A DNA stretch of 64,000 nucleotides from Acinetobacter silvestris (GTDB lineage Bacteria; Pseudomonadota; Gammaproteobacteria; Pseudomonadales; Moraxellaceae): positions 248,001 through 312,000 of the forward strand of contig NZ_NEGB01000001.1 in NCBI RefSeq assembly GCF_002135235.1, in the 5' to 3' direction. Shown piece after piece: positions 7,991 through 19,205 of the stretch; position 1 is the first letter of the stretch; each line of letters begins with the position of its first letter. Below the pieces are notes generated by a model. The model was not told the origin of the DNA. It saw nothing but the letters and a program-made list of their open reading frames with translations, and ran no database searches. Made by a program: the position numbers and the translations under genes.

Positions 7991-10729
7991 CTAGCTATCT
8001 CTAGATTCTAATCCATTCTTCTGTTCTGGAATCGGAGCAACATAAGCAATAATTAACATTACCAAACCTGCGCCTAAAAAGGAAATCACTCGGGTTAATG
8101 TACCGATATGTGATAAATCAAATAAGACCAATTTTAGCGTCACAATTACTAAAATACTTCCACCCAAAATCCACATTGGACGCAGTTGTTTATGGCTAGC
8201 CCAACTCATGCTAATAAATGCCAAACTGACCCAAAGTAAAGTAAAACTCAATTGAACCAGTGAATCTTGCCACAATGCTACTTGGTTATAAGGGGTCGCA
8301 AAATAATAATGCAAAGCACGTAACAGCACATAGCTACTCAACCAAAGTAGACTTAGAACAGATAACACAGCAATAATCCCTTTATCCATGCCTACTTTCA
8401 GTTGCAAACTCAGCATCCAACCAAAGCCTACGAACGTTATAATCGTGACTACATCAAAAGGATTTAAAATAGGGAAAAGATACGCCTGAAATGCATGTTG
8501 TGAAAAAAGTTGTGAACAAATGATCCAGAGCATTACTAAAGCTAAGCCTGTACGAGTTTGCCAGAAACTGCTCCAATCTTGGCTGTTCTTTTGCAGAAAA
8601 CACCATCCACAAAATAGCAAGGGTAAAACCACCACACTAATATACGGCATAGATGGAATCAAACTCAGACTCATGAAACCTAAACTGATTAATCCCCCCA
8701 AGCTCACCCATTCTTTTTCTAAACGTAGCGCTGCCATGGGTCTTAACCAAAGTACCATGAGTAATAACCCTGAGCCTGCAACACCCCAACGTTCAAATGT
8801 AGATTGCCAAACGATTGCACCATTCTGACTACGATCAAACAATAAAATAAGGACAAAAATATAAAGAGGAATCAGCCCTACCCACTTCGGAATCACCCAT
8901 GACCACAATGCTTTATTGAATAACAGCCATTCATTCATGATCACATAGGTAATCGTGATGATGAGCAAAGTGCCAATATACTGATTTGGGCCATGAAAAT
9001 GATCGAGTAGTAAAATCAACAACATGCAGGTTGCAGACAACATCAAAGCACTAAAGAAAATAACAATGGATGTCGTTAATTGTTTTTGAAAATCTTTATA
9101 ACTATTACTCAGGATGACCACAGCAAAATAGCTCAAACTGAGAATCCAATACATTGTCCTTGGAAATTCAGGTAGCTCGACTAAATAATATAGACTGAAC
9201 AATCCAGCGACCAGCAACAGTGCCATAGCCAAATAACGACTAATCGCCGAGTCGTAATATAAGGCATAAATAAAAATGATTAAGCCCTCAATCACCCACC
9301 CCACGACACTCCATTGCTCATGTAATAAAATCGGTGGAATCAGTACCATAAAAATCAGCATCAAACTTAAATAACTGTTTGAAATGAATTGAATCGACTG
9401 ATTCCGTTTTACAAATTGATATAACACTGCATAGAGCAGCGCAAAAGCACAGCTCAAACCCGCTTGCCACACCTTTTCATTAAAATACATCAAATATAAA
9501 AAAATATAGCCGATAATTGGTGCGCCAAAAATTAAGGCAATATCTAAAGCTGGTTTTAACTTAAATTGCTCTAAATCTTGCTTTGCAAGCAGTTGACTAA
9601 AACGCAGACTAAGCCAAATAAAAATTGCAGTATGTGCTAAAACCAATACAGTGAGTACAGCCCGCTCATCGCGATACCCATGTATAAAGGCATAACTTCC
9701 AGCAACAGCCACTGTCATTAAAAAAGCAATTTGATTCAGAATTTTCCATGGTCGTAATGTGGTTAATATAGCTATTGCGATATTAATCACCAAATAATAG
9801 CCCACTAACTCACTTGTGGTGATTGCCCGAATCGGTACAGTAAATGGTGCAATCGCTGCAATCACCATCGCCATTAAAGCCAGCTCAATACTTTGCTGTT
9901 TTAAGCTAAGCCACAGCGTGATGCCTATAATGACGATAAAGCATAAACTCGCGATTAAAAAAGAAGAAATGACATCATTATAAAAAGCAAAAAATAACGT
10001 CAAAAATAATCCAGCTAAGCCCAATCCTTGCAAAGCTAAAGCAAAACTCCGATTTTTTTGTCGTAGCAGATAACCCAATATCGTTACCACAACACTAACC
10101 GTTGCGACGATAGTGAGTTTTAACGCTAAGCTAAATTGCCAATGCTCAGTCACGAAACGTAATAATAAAATAATACCAATCACTAACACCAAAACCGCAG
10201 CTTTTAATACAGGATTACCTTGCAATAGCCACTGTTTCAATTGATCTATAAAACCCAATGAACCACTTGATGTTTGAGCAGCTACGGATGAGTCCAATGT
10301 GCTTCTCATCATTGTATTTTGTGGCGTCAAACTCGATTGAGCAGAGACTGAATATTGATTTTGTTGTAATTGAAATTTGATATTCAGTAAATAACGCTCT
10401 AAACGCCTGAGCCAACGCAGAAAAAAGAATACCCAAGATGTTAAGCCTAACCCAACCAACCATCGCCAATGCATACTAAGACCAACAACGGCGATAATAG
10501 ATGAAATATATAGAGGAACCTTTGAACTCAACTGAAATTTGACTTGCACTTGTTGTGTCATGTCTTGCATCGATGTTTGAATCGCATCGACATAGTGCAT
10601 CACACTCACCACAAATGCTAAACCACAGATGTAGGTCAGTACTTTTAGCTCTAGAAACCATGCACCAACAGCGATGATGATCAACACCATCAACCAAATC
10701 ATTCGGATTTCGCTCTGCCCTTTCAGCAT
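7991..10729 (-). CDS. DUF2339 polytopic membrane protein
   Basis: A very hydrophobic protein of about 912 residues with some two dozen predicted transmembrane helices, matching the DUF2339 family of large inner-membrane proteins with unknown function. An N-terminal soluble linker with polar residues (SVSAQSSLTPQNTM region) separates the first helices from the main membrane block. The frame is open to 10783, but AGGAAAGAG lies about 11 bases before ATG 10729, so I prefer that start; ATG 10756 is another possibility. It is monocistronic and divergent from polA. Confidence 0.8.
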   Translation of the reverse strand: MLKGQSEIRMIWLMVLIIIAVGAWFLELKVLTYICGLAFVVSVMHYVDAIQTSMQDMTQQVQVKFQLSSKVPLYISSIIAVVGLSMHWRWLVGLGLTSWVFFFLRWLRRLERYLLNIKFQLQQNQYSVSAQSSLTPQNTMMRSTLDSSVAAQTSSGSLGFIDQLKQWLLQGNPVLKAAVLVLVIGIILLLRFVTEHWQFSLALKLTIVATVSVVVTILGYLLRQKNRSFALALQGLGLAGLFLTLFFAFYNDVISSFLIASLCFIVIIGITLWLSLKQQSIELALMAMVIAAIAPFTVPIRAITTSELVGYYLVINIAIAILTTLRPWKILNQIAFLMTVAVAGSYAFIHGYRDERAVLTVLVLAHTAIFIWLSLRFSQLLAKQDLEQFKLKPALDIALIFGAPIIGYIFLYLMYFNEKVWQAGLSCAFALLYAVLYQFVKRNQSIQFISNSYLSLMLIFMVLIPPILLHEQWSVVGWVIEGLIIFIYALYYDSAISRYLAMALLLVAGLFSLYYLVELPEFPRTMYWILSLSYFAVVILSNSYKDFQKQLTTSIVIFFSALMLSATCMLLILLLDHFHGPNQYIGTLLIITITYVIMNEWLLFNKALWSWVIPKWVGLIPLYIFVLILLFDRSQNGAIVWQSTFERWGVAGSGLLLMVLWLRPMAALRLEKEWVSLGGLISLGFMSLSLIPSMPYISVVVLPLLFCGWCFLQKNSQDWSSFWQTRTGLALVMLWIICSQLFSQHAFQAYLFPILNPFDVVTIITFVGFGWMLSLQLKVGMDKGIIAVLSVLSLLWLSSYVLLRALHYYFATPYNQVALWQDSLVQLSFTLLWVSLAFISMSWASHKQLRPMWILGGSILVIVTLKLVLFDLSHIGTLTRVISFLGAGLVMLIIAYVAPIPEQKNGLESRDS

Positions 10730-10890
10730 CTTGTCAATTTCTCTTTCCTGAGTCATTTGATCATACAACAGTACAGCAAGCACAATTCAGCTATTCATTA
10801 GGTATTCGGTAAAGCCTCTAATATCATGACTCTGCGTAAGAGCAAAAAATCACGTACAATAAACTGGTTATTTGGACTAGGATTTTTTTA

Positions 10891-13656
10891 ATGCCACCAT
10901 TTGTATTGGTCGATGGGTCATATTTTTTATTTCGTGCTTACCATGCACTACCACCATTAACTACATCTACCGGCTTGCAAACCAACGCAATTCGTGGGGC
11001 GATTTCTGCCATCCAAAAACTCATGCGTCGTATTCAACCGACACATATGGCGGTGATTTTCGATACACCTGAACCGACCTTTAGGCATGAACTTTCACCG
11101 ATTTATAAAGGTGATCGTCCAAGTATGCCCGATGAGCTTGCTCAACAAATTCCATACCTGCATGCCCTGATTCGTGCTTTGGGGATTCCGTTATATACAC
11201 TTCCCGGTGCAGAAGCTGATGATGTGATTGGCACATTAGCAAAACGAGCTGAAAAAGAAGGATACCAAGTCCTCATTTCAACTGGCGATAAAGATATGGC
11301 GCAGTTGGTCACCGATAAAGTCACGCTTGAAGACAGTTTTAAAGACAAACCTATGGATGTGAATGGGGTTTTTGAAAAATTTGGGGTGTGGCCTAACCAA
11401 ATTATCGATTATTTAACATTAATGGGTGATGCTTCGGACGGTATTCGTGGCGTACCCGGTGTCGGTGCCAAAACTGCAGCAAAACTACTGACTGAATACG
11501 GTTCAATTGGTGGCATTTTAGAAAATGTTGATCACATCAAAGGGAAAGTTGGACAAAATATTAAAGACAATGTTGAAGGCATTGCACTTGATCATCAACT
11601 CGCCAGTATTGTGATTGATTTAGATTTAAACTTGACCTATGAAGATCTCAAATTATGCGATCCCAATGTATCCGCATTGAGAAATTTATATACTGAACTC
11701 GAGTTCCGTAACCAATTACAATCGTTAGATCACCCCAACAATCCCAATAGCTCAACCTATAAACAAACTTCTAAAGTCATTGCAACCGCTGAACCAAGCC
11801 AAGAAATTACTGCAAAGGAAGATCATGCCACCAGTAGTAGTGTCGATGATCAACTGGGGCAAGCAACTTATCATACCGTGCTTAGCCAAGCGGACTGGGA
11901 CACATTATTTCAACGTTTAAGTAGCGAAAAACGCTTTGCCATTGATACCGAAACCACCAGTTTGGATTATCGTATTGCAGAAATGGTCGGTTTTTCAGTT
12001 GCCTTTGATGCAAAAGATGCCTACTACATTCCACTGGCACACGATTATGAAGACGCACCTGAACAACTAAATCGTGAAGTAGTATTGACACAAATTAAAC
12101 CTATTTTAGAAGATGCTTCGATTGAAAAAATTGGCCATCATTTAAAATATGATGCACATATTTTTGAAAATCACGGAATTCATCTGCAAGGCTGGTATTT
12201 CGATACTATGCTGGCTTCATATGTTTTAAATTCTGTAGCAACCCGTCACGGCATGGATGATGTTGCACGTTTATACCTGAGCCATCTCAGCACCACCTAT
12301 GAACAAGTTGCTGGCAAAGGGGTTAAACAGAAAACCTTTAATCAAATTGAGCTAGCAACAGCTGCACATTATGCTGCGGAAGATGCACATGTAACCTATC
12401 GCTTATACGAAGTTTTAGATCGTAAACTTCGGGAAATTCCACCACTAATCGATATTTTACATAACATTGAAATGCCTGTAGCCAGTGTACTCACCAGCAT
12501 GGAAGAAAATGGCGTACAACTGGATTTAAGTTTCTTAGGTGAATTAGGCATAGATTTTTCAAATACCATTCAAAACTTGGAAAATCAAATCACTGAAATA
12601 GCGGGTGAAAAGTTCAATGTTGCTTCACCGAAACAAGTCGGTGAAGTCCTGTTTGACAAGCTCGGTCTAAAAGGTGGCAAAAAAACCGCAACTGGACAAT
12701 ACAGTACCAGTGAAAGTATTTTAGAAAAACTTGAACATCCCATTGCGGCACTGATTCTGGAATATCGTGGTTTATCAAAACTCAAAAGTACTTATACCGA
12801 TGGCTTACTCAAACAAGCCAACCCTGAAACACATCGAGTACATACCAGTTATCATCAGGCCTTAACTGCGACAGGTCGTTTATCTTCTACCGATCCAAAC
12901 TTACAGAATATTCCGATTCGTGAAGAAATTGGTCGTCAAATTCGTAAAGCCTTTGTTGCTCCTCAAGGTCGAGTACTTCTTGCAGCCGATTACTCGCAAA
13001 TTGAATTACGTTTAATGGCACATTTCTCTCAAGATGAAGCATTGGTACATGCTTTTAATCATGGACAAGATGTGCATCGTCGTACAGCGGCTGAAGTTTT
13101 GGGCGTAGCACTAGATGATGTCACCCATGATCAACGTCGTCAGGCCAAAGCCGTCAATTTCGGTTTATTATATGGAATGTCTGAATTTGGTTTAATTCGT
13201 CAGTTGGGCTTTACCCGTGAAGAATCACAAAACTATATCAAACAATATTTCCATCGTTATCCAGGCATTTATGAATATATGCAACGGACGCGTCAAGTGG
13301 CTTCAGAACAAGGTTTTGTCGAAACTATTTTAGGTCGTCGTTTATATACACCTGATATAGATGCACGCAATATGATGATTCGTAAAGCGGCGGAACGTGC
13401 TGCAATTAATGCGCCTCTGCAAGGTAGCGCAGCAGAAATCATTAAATTGGCCATGATTGCAGTCGATAAAATCTTGCCGAAAAATCAGGCCAAATTATTA
13501 CTCCAAGTTCACGATGAATTAGTATTTGAGGTAGATGAAGCCATTGCAGATCAGCTAGCAGTTAAAATTGCCGAAGCGATGCAAAATGTGGTGCAAATTT
13601 CAGTTCCATTACTGGTTGAAGTCGGTAAAGGTCATAATTGGGATGAGGCGCATTAA
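10891..13656 (+). CDS. polA: DNA polymerase I
   Basis: A 921-residue three-domain enzyme for Okazaki-fragment processing and repair. The 5'-3' flap nuclease occupies about 1-290 (FDTPEPTFRHE, EADDVIGTLA, STGDKDMAQLV, GDASDGIRGVPGVGAKTA). The 3'-5' exonuclease has the proofreading motif DTETTSLD at residues 352-359, and appears active. The polymerase domain has Asp700 in ADYSQIELR, the O-helix RRQAKAVNFGLLYG, and the second acidic site VHDELVFEV with His874-Asp875-Glu876. Length and order are normal. It is transcribed alone and ends at a terminator near 13749. Confidence 0.98.
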   Translation: MPPFVLVDGSYFLFRAYHALPPLTTSTGLQTNAIRGAISAIQKLMRRIQPTHMAVIFDTPEPTFRHELSPIYKGDRPSMPDELAQQIPYLHALIRALGIPLYTLPGAEADDVIGTLAKRAEKEGYQVLISTGDKDMAQLVTDKVTLEDSFKDKPMDVNGVFEKFGVWPNQIIDYLTLMGDASDGIRGVPGVGAKTAAKLLTEYGSIGGILENVDHIKGKVGQNIKDNVEGIALDHQLASIVIDLDLNLTYEDLKLCDPNVSALRNLYTELEFRNQLQSLDHPNNPNSSTYKQTSKVIATAEPSQEITAKEDHATSSSVDDQLGQATYHTVLSQADWDTLFQRLSSEKRFAIDTETTSLDYRIAEMVGFSVAFDAKDAYYIPLAHDYEDAPEQLNREVVLTQIKPILEDASIEKIGHHLKYDAHIFENHGIHLQGWYFDTMLASYVLNSVATRHGMDDVARLYLSHLSTTYEQVAGKGVKQKTFNQIELATAAHYAAEDAHVTYRLYEVLDRKLREIPPLIDILHNIEMPVASVLTSMEENGVQLDLSFLGELGIDFSNTIQNLENQITEIAGEKFNVASPKQVGEVLFDKLGLKGGKKTATGQYSTSESILEKLEHPIAALILEYRGLSKLKSTYTDGLLKQANPETHRVHTSYHQALTATGRLSSTDPNLQNIPIREEIGRQIRKAFVAPQGRVLLAADYSQIELRLMAHFSQDEALVHAFNHGQDVHRRTAAEVLGVALDDVTHDQRRQAKAVNFGLLYGMSEFGLIRQLGFTREESQNYIKQYFHRYPGIYEYMQRTRQVASEQGFVETILGRRLYTPDIDARNMMIRKAAERAAINAPLQGSAAEIIKLAMIAVDKILPKNQAKLLLQVHDELVFEVDEAIADQLAVKIAEAMQNVVQISVPLLVEVGKGHNWDEAH

Positions 13657-13671
13657 TATCTTTGGGAATCT

Positions 13672-13688
13672 TCTCTCCTTGTGAGAGA
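13672..13688. repeat. Short GA/CT-rich hairpin
   Basis: TCTCTC and GAGAGA pair around CTTGT in the gap after polA, followed by GGATTAGAGGGATG. The GC/AG-rich style differs from the flanking AT-rich gap and recalls short intergenic palindromes scattered in Acinetobacter chromosomes; multi-copy status cannot be judged here. Confidence 0.35.
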
Positions 13689-13748
13689 GGATTAGAGGGA
13701 TGTCTTGAAAACTAAAATTTTTCTTTAATCTAAGATAATCCCCCTAAT

Positions 13749-13777
13749 AAAAAAGGACTCCTCGGAGTCCTTTTTAC
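13749..13777. terminator. Bidirectional terminator between polA and yggT
   Basis: AAAAAGGACTCC and GGAGTCCTTTTT form a near-perfect symmetric stem with A and T runs on either side, so it can serve both convergent genes. Confidence 0.85.
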
Positions 13778-13793
13778 ATTCAAAATCAGTCGA

Positions 13794-14363
13794 TTAAAGA
13801 CCAGTCAACAATGCAATCGCTGCTGCATCCATCATCTTTTCAGCAATTAATAATGCCAAGAACGCTAAAATTGGAGATAAATCAATCATGCCCATATTCG
13901 GTAAAATTTTACGGAATGGTGCCAATAATGGTTCTGCAAGTTCTTGAATCACTTCAATATAGGGTGATCTAGACTGGGTAAACATCACTACCCAACTCAG
14001 AATAATCGTCGCAAAAATTAAATAACGACAGAAACGAATCAGATCCTGAATCATGGTAACAAAAGTCAAAATGAGCAAATGCACAGGACTATTCGGCATT
14101 GCCCCTGATAAATACATCACCCCAAAAATTTTCAGTAAATACAATACGACGAGTAATGCCAAGGCAGCAGTATTTACTCGCCCTTTCGCTAAAGTCGGAA
14201 AAATACGACTAAATACATCGACAATTTTAGTGGCTTTCACAGTCGACAAGACCACTGGATTGTATGGACTAACCATCGCCAATTGCATTAAAAAACGGAA
14301 GAATACGAGCAAAATTGCTACGTTAATGATAATGCCAAAAATTTGCGCAGAATTTGCACCCAT
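13794..14363 (-). CDS. YggT family membrane protein
   Basis: A 189-residue inner-membrane protein with two YggT repeats, each a pair of hydrophobic helices separated by a polar stretch (NPVVLSTVKATKIVDVFSRIFP; SRSPYIEVIQELAEPLLAPFRKILPNMGMIDLSPILAFL). The second repeat holds the typical PLLAPFRKxxPxxGxxDLSP motif. Function is unresolved; the family is often next to proC, as here (27 bp downstream), and has been linked to osmotic or ion homeostasis in other bacteria. Confidence 0.88.
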   Translation of the reverse strand: MGANSAQIFGIIINVAILLVFFRFLMQLAMVSPYNPVVLSTVKATKIVDVFSRIFPTLAKGRVNTAALALLVVLYLLKIFGVMYLSGAMPNSPVHLLILTFVTMIQDLIRFCRYLIFATIILSWVVMFTQSRSPYIEVIQELAEPLLAPFRKILPNMGMIDLSPILAFLALLIAEKMMDAAAIALLTGL

Positions 14364-14390
14364 ATTGGATCGTTCCTAAAGTAAGTCTAT

Positions 14391-15221
14391 TTATTTCGTG
14401 CTATCACTTAATTCTTGAGCTAATTCTTGACTGCGTTTTTGAGCTGCAGCAAGAGCCGTTTGAATATTTTGTGAAATTTGAGCGCGGTCAAACACTTCTA
14501 AAGCGGCTTGAGTTGTGCCATTCGGTGAAGTTACATTTTTACGTAATTCAGCAGGTGAATTTGCACTGGTAATTGCCATTTGTGCAGCACCAAGTGCTGT
14601 TTGCAAGGTTAACGCTGTCGCCACCTTTTCATCTAAGCCCATGTTCTTACCTGCGCGAATCATACTTTCCATCATATAGAAAAAGTATGCAGGCCCTGAA
14701 CCCGATACAGCAGTGACTGCATCAATTTGCGCTTCTGAATCCACCCAAAGGGTTAAACCTGTTGCGGCCAACACTTGCGTTGCGAGTTCACGGTCTTTCG
14801 CATCTACAGCGGCAGTCGCATACATTCCATGCGCACCAGTTTGCACCAGTGCTGGTGTATTCGGCATCACCCGAACAACGCGTTCTGTACCGATTAATGC
14901 TGAGATTGTACTAATTTCAGCACCTGCAACAATGGAAATAATTAATTTTTCATCACACAGGCCCTTAAGTGACTTTAAAATATTCCCTAACACCTGTGGT
15001 TTCACTGCCAAGACAACAATATTGGCATCTTGAATGGCCGCAATATTATCATCCATGACCTGTACATCTTTTTCTTGCAATAATTGTCTTACTTTTTCTA
15101 CGGGGTCAGAAACCGTTATGCGTGTTGCAGGCAATCCTCGACTAATCAAGCCACCAATTAAGGCTTGAGCCATATTCCCGCCACCAATAAAACAAATATT
15201 ACAATTTAAAGCTGTACCCAT
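14391..15221 (-). CDS. proC: Pyrroline-5-carboxylate reductase
   Basis: A 276-residue enzyme for the last step of proline synthesis, reducing pyrroline-5-carboxylate with NAD(P)H. The N-terminal Rossmann motif is FIGGGNMAQALIGGL, and the conserved C-terminal signature region reads AVSGSGPAYFFYMMESM with later SPNGTTQAALEVF. Length fits the family. It is the third gene of the leftward accA-tilS-proC-yggT run, 27 bp from each neighbour. Confidence 0.96.
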   Translation of the reverse strand: MGTALNCNICFIGGGNMAQALIGGLISRGLPATRITVSDPVEKVRQLLQEKDVQVMDDNIAAIQDANIVVLAVKPQVLGNILKSLKGLCDEKLIISIVAGAEISTISALIGTERVVRVMPNTPALVQTGAHGMYATAAVDAKDRELATQVLAATGLTLWVDSEAQIDAVTAVSGSGPAYFFYMMESMIRAGKNMGLDEKVATALTLQTALGAAQMAITSANSPAELRKNVTSPNGTTQAALEVFDRAQISQNIQTALAAAQKRSQELAQELSDSTK

Positions 15222-15248
15222 GAATCACGCTCGATCTGAACTTTGCAA

Positions 15249-16595
15249 CTAAGAAATTAAATTTGGTCGCCATCCACCGACTTCACAGTATTTTGACTGT
15301 GCCAACCAAAAACCTTTCGGTGTAAAAACACCAAGCATAACATTATCTATGCTTAATATTTGAATTGTATGACGCATCCAAGGAAAAATATGCGCTTCTT
15401 GAATCGCTTTTTTCAAAGGCCAATTTCCAACTCTGCCATAAAGATGGATTCGCTCACCACCGACACGTTGTTTTAACGTTAAATCGTGTTCCAATAAATC
15501 CCAAGACAAACCTATAGATGTTGTCTGAATTTCAAAATGGCCTGAAGCTAATTTGAGTAATTGATTGAGTTTAAACCCAAGCTGCTGATCGGTAAGTAGG
15601 CTTTTCTTTTCTGCCAGATAAACGGCTTTTTCTAAACGATATAAAACTTTTTGATAGCGCACATAATAATAACCATTCCAATGCAATGCCGCTTGTGCAT
15701 CTGATTTAGAGTCAATTACTTCTGCTTGTAAACGCTGTACCATTTCAAAAGATGGACGATATGTATCCTGACCTTTCATCCAAGCAGACAGCAGTTGTCG
15801 TTGTCGTGCAGCGGATAGTTGTTGAAATTTCAACAAATCAAGCTGATTTTGATTACCACATAGTGCTAAATCTTGTATTAAAACTTGTTTCAAAATTTCA
15901 TCAGCGTCTTGCATTAAATAACTCGTTCGTGCCACCGCTTGCTGCATTTTAGGATAGCGACTTTGCAAAATATGCCAAAGTTCTTGTCTACACCACGCAC
16001 GATCATAATGGGTATCTAAATTAGTTGGGTCATCCACATAAGCGATATTCAGTTGTGCCGTCCATTGGCAAATTTGCTCACGGGAGATATCTAACAAGGG
16101 GCGCCAAATCGTGAAATGATCACGAATATCGACTTGGCGCATCGCAGCTAAACCTTGTACACCTGCACCTGAAAGCAGCCGCAACATTAAAGTTTCTGCT
16201 TGGTCTTGCTGATGATGAGCAAGAATAAGGATTTCGTTGCTTTGTAGATGATCTAGATATGCTTGATAGCGGGCTTCGCGTGCCTGATTTTCGAGGTTAC
16301 CGTCTAATACAGTCACAGATTGAAGAATAGAGGGAAGATTTAGATAATCGCATTGATCTGCAACAAATTGTGCCCAGTCAGTACTTTGTTGTTGTAATTG
16401 ATGATTAACGTAAATTGCACGAACTTTTCTAGGAAATATTTCAGCCATTAGATGCAAAAGCAGCATGGAATCCATGCCGCCACTACATCCAATCAGAAAA
16501 GAACTATTTTCTGGAAATGCCTCAAATTGTGTTAAGACACTAAGCCTAAATTGTTGCTGCCAAACTTCATTAAACGTTGATAACGTGCTTCGCAT
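15249..16595 (-). CDS. tilS: tRNA(Ile)-lysidine synthase
   Basis: A 448-residue ATP-dependent enzyme that modifies C34 of tRNA-Ile(CAU) to lysidine, making it read AUA. The PP-loop motif is [13 protein letters not shown] near residue 37-49, followed by [19 protein letters not shown] and the C-terminal TilS substrate-binding domain ([22 protein letters not shown]). The ATG at 16595 makes it overlap the 3' end of accA by 64 bp. The N-terminal residues before the PP loop are plausible for the family, so I keep this start. Confidence 0.93.
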   Translation of the reverse strand: MRSTLSTFNEVWQQQFRLSVLTQFEAFPENSSFLIGCSGGMDSMLLLHLMAEIFPRKVRAIYVNHQLQQQSTDWAQFVADQCDYLNLPSILQSVTVLDGNLENQAREARYQAYLDHLQSNEILILAHHQQDQAETLMLRLLSGAGVQGLAAMRQVDIRDHFTIWRPLLDISREQICQWTAQLNIAYVDDPTNLDTHYDRAWCRQELWHILQSRYPKMQQAVARTSYLMQDADEILKQVLIQDLALCGNQNQLDLLKFQQLSAARQRQLLSAWMKGQDTYRPSFEMVQRLQAEVIDSKSDAQAALHWNGYYYVRYQKVLYRLEKAVYLAEKKSLLTDQQLGFKLNQLLKLASGHFEIQTTSIGLSWDLLEHDLTLKQRVGGERIHLYGRVGNWPLKKAIQEAHIFPWMRHTIQILSIDNVMLGVFTPKGFWLAQSKYCEVGGWRPNLIS

Positions 16596-17356
16596 CGTTC
16601 TTCAGCACTCATTGGTTGTAGTTCATTTAAAGCTTGTTTGAGTACTACTTTCAACTTGTCCATGATTTGTTCAGGCTGCAAATGTGCACCTTCACCTTCA
16701 TCAACAACATACTCAACAATACCCATTTTTTGCAATTTATCTGCAGTTAAAGCCAAAGCTTCACTGGCTTGTTCAGCTTTTTCAGCTGTTTTCCATAAAA
16801 TAGAAGCACAACCTTCTGGTGAAATCACAGAGTAAATACTGTGTGACAACATAATCACACGGTCAGCAACGCCAATACCCAGTGCACCACCTGAACCACC
16901 TTCACCTAAAACTGTTGCAATAACAGGAACTTTTAAGCTAGAAAGTTGCGCCAAACTGGTAGCAATCGCTTCTGCCTGACCACGTTCTTCTGCGCCTACG
17001 CCCGGATATGCACCCATGGTATCAATAAACGTAAATACAGGTAAATTGAAACGTTCAGCCATATCTAGCAAACGTTGAGATTTACGATAGCCTTCAGGAT
17101 TACTCATCCCAAAATTATGCTGCAATTTTTCACGCGTACTACGCCCACGATGTTGACCGACCACCATCACAGCTTGGCCATCTAAACGTGCAAGACCACC
17201 AATCATTGCACCATCATCACCAAAAACACGGTCACCATGTAAAGCATCAAACTCTGTGAAAATATCTCCCACATAGTCCAAGAATTGCGGACGGTCAGGA
17301 TGACGGGCAATTTGGACTGTTTTCCATGCTTGAGATGGAGTAGCTTTATTTTTCAT
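16532..17356 (-). CDS. accA: Acetyl-CoA carboxylase carboxyltransferase subunit alpha
   Basis: A 274-residue alpha subunit that, with AccD, transfers the carboxyl group from biotin to acetyl-CoA to make malonyl-CoA. Hallmarks include the [24 protein letters not shown] block, [19 protein letters not shown] and [19 protein letters not shown]. The frame is open upstream, but the start at [14 protein letters not shown] gives the family's usual length. Its 3' end overlaps tilS. accD is not in the window. Confidence 0.97.
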   Translation of the reverse strand: MKNKATPSQAWKTVQIARHPDRPQFLDYVGDIFTEFDALHGDRVFGDDGAMIGGLARLDGQAVMVVGQHRGRSTREKLQHNFGMSNPEGYRKSQRLLDMAERFNLPVFTFIDTMGAYPGVGAEERGQAEAIATSLAQLSSLKVPVIATVLGEGGSGGALGIGVADRVIMLSHSIYSVISPEGCASILWKTAEKAEQASEALALTADKLQKMGIVEYVVDEGEGAHLQPEQIMDKLKVVLKQALNELQPMSAEERCEARYQRLMKFGSNNLGLVS

Positions 17357-17406
17357 AAGTCGAGCATTATCCCTAATAAACCGATAGATCACTCATCGAT
17401 AGGTTG

Positions 17407-18927
17407 TTAATCGATAAATTGTTCTGACTGAATATTCAACTCAATATCCCAATGCTTAAATTGCGCTTGCTCATCATGCAAATCTGCAACCAGTAATGGC
17501 CATTGTTTGGCATCGCCAGAAACGCTGAGCTGCCATTGTTGCGCATCAAGCACACTTAATTCAATGGCAGGAAGCATCTCATCACTACGACTATGATTCA
17601 GTAAAACTGCGAGACGAAGTAATAAAGAGAGATAAACAAGCTTATTACCACCAGCTCTGAGCACCTCAATTTTAGCATCATTGCGTAGTTTACGACGATG
17701 ATGAGCGACCAAATGTGACAAATAGTTTTGATCGATTTGTGAAAAACCAGCAATATCGGAGTGCTGTAATAAATATGCTCCATGACGGTGATAACCACCA
17801 TGACTAATCGCCAAACCTATTTCATGCAAATAAGCCGCTCGACGGAGTAAATCACTATCGTCACTATTCAAGTTTAATTTTTCAGCCACAGCATCAAATA
17901 AATGTTGCGCTGTATCGACCACACGCTGCGCTTGCTTAAGATCCGCGCCATAACGCCCCATCATCGCTTGTACACTACGATCACGAATATCTTCATGCTT
18001 GAAACGACCCAGTAAATCGTACATTACACCTTCGCGTAATGCGCCATCTGAATAGACCAATTTGTCAATATTCAATACTTCAAATACCGCATAAAGAATG
18101 GCTAAACCCGCAGGTAAAACTGCTCGACGGTCTTCTTTTAAACCGTCAAATTCCATTTCTGAAACATGCTTATATTTAAGCAACTTATCTTTCAGTTTTT
18201 CTAAGCCTTCGCGAGTTAGATTCTCTTTATCATCGCTCCAGCCCATGTTCACAATAATCTGACGGCAGGCCTTAATGGTACCACTCGAACCCACTGCAGT
18301 ATCCCAGCCTTCGGCTTTATAAGTATTCGCAATACCAGAAAGTTCTTTACGTGCAGCAACAACGGCTTTTTCAAAATCTTTTTGATTAATTTCACCATCA
18401 GTAAAATAAGTTTTGCTATACGCCACACAACCCATCTGTAGTGATTCTGTATGAATAGGTTCAAACTCTTCACCAATAATGAGTTCAGTAGAACCACCAC
18501 CAATATCGATGACCAAACGACGGCCACTATTCGCCATCGTATGTGACACACCCAAATAAATCAGACGGGCTTCTTCGCGTCCTGCAATGATTTCAATAGG
18601 TTTTGGTAAAATTTCAGCGGCTCTTTGAATAAATTCATGCCCATTTTTAGCTTGACGCAACGCATTGGTCGCAACAATTCTTAAACGATTCGGTTGCACT
18701 GAGCTTAAACGACCCACAAAGCGGGCCAAACATGCCAAACCACGCTGTTGCGCAGCTTCAGTTAAATTTTTATTTTCATCTAATCCAGCAGCAAGCTGAA
18801 CTTTTTCTGACATTGATGCGACTTTTTTAACTTCGCCATGATCCACACGAGCAATCGCTAAATGGAAACTGTTTGACCCCATATCGATAGCTGCAAGTAA
18901 TTCTTCATCAATTAAAAAATCAGACAT
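17407..18927 (-). CDS. ppx: Exopolyphosphatase (Ppx/GppA family)
   Basis: A 506-residue ASKHA-fold phosphatase. The N-terminal phosphate-binding motif is AAIDMGSNSFHLAIA and the second ATPase-like loop is VIDIGGGSTELIIGEE. A C-terminal HD-like helical domain follows (YLHEIGLAISHGGYHRHGAYLL). It degrades polyphosphate and may also act on pppGpp. It lies 50 bp upstream of accA, on the same strand. No ppk is adjacent. Confidence 0.93.
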   Translation of the reverse strand: MSDFLIDEELLAAIDMGSNSFHLAIARVDHGEVKKVASMSEKVQLAAGLDENKNLTEAAQQRGLACLARFVGRLSSVQPNRLRIVATNALRQAKNGHEFIQRAAEILPKPIEIIAGREEARLIYLGVSHTMANSGRRLVIDIGGGSTELIIGEEFEPIHTESLQMGCVAYSKTYFTDGEINQKDFEKAVVAARKELSGIANTYKAEGWDTAVGSSGTIKACRQIIVNMGWSDDKENLTREGLEKLKDKLLKYKHVSEMEFDGLKEDRRAVLPAGLAILYAVFEVLNIDKLVYSDGALREGVMYDLLGRFKHEDIRDRSVQAMMGRYGADLKQAQRVVDTAQHLFDAVAEKLNLNSDDSDLLRRAAYLHEIGLAISHGGYHRHGAYLLQHSDIAGFSQIDQNYLSHLVAHHRRKLRNDAKIEVLRAGGNKLVYLSLLLRLAVLLNHSRSDEMLPAIELSVLDAQQWQLSVSGDAKQWPLLVADLHDEQAQFKHWDIELNIQSEQFID

Positions 18928-19205
18928 TATTGATACAAACTCTTTTAGAATTATGCCTAGATTAATTCACATACACGTAATTTAAAAGCCATTTATTTAT
19001 CCGAATGAATGAGTCATTATTTTTTCAACATATATGACAATTGTATGACAACGCGATTAGACCGATTAACAATATCGTGATCATCAATTGGACAAATCCA
19101 CAATTAAGAATGAAAATTTATGTATTCCCCTACATTGTTAAAGATGACTATGTAATACTTATATCCATAGCTATATTCATCTTTAAAATATTTTGGAGCA
19201 AGACT

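Noticed and set aside
8520..8828. Open frame opposite the DUF2339 gene
   Set aside because: Antisense to a long hydrophobic protein; no ribosome-binding site or family match.
14053..14379. Open frame opposite yggT
   Set aside because: It is antisense to a conserved membrane protein, with lysine/threonine-rich nonsense composition.
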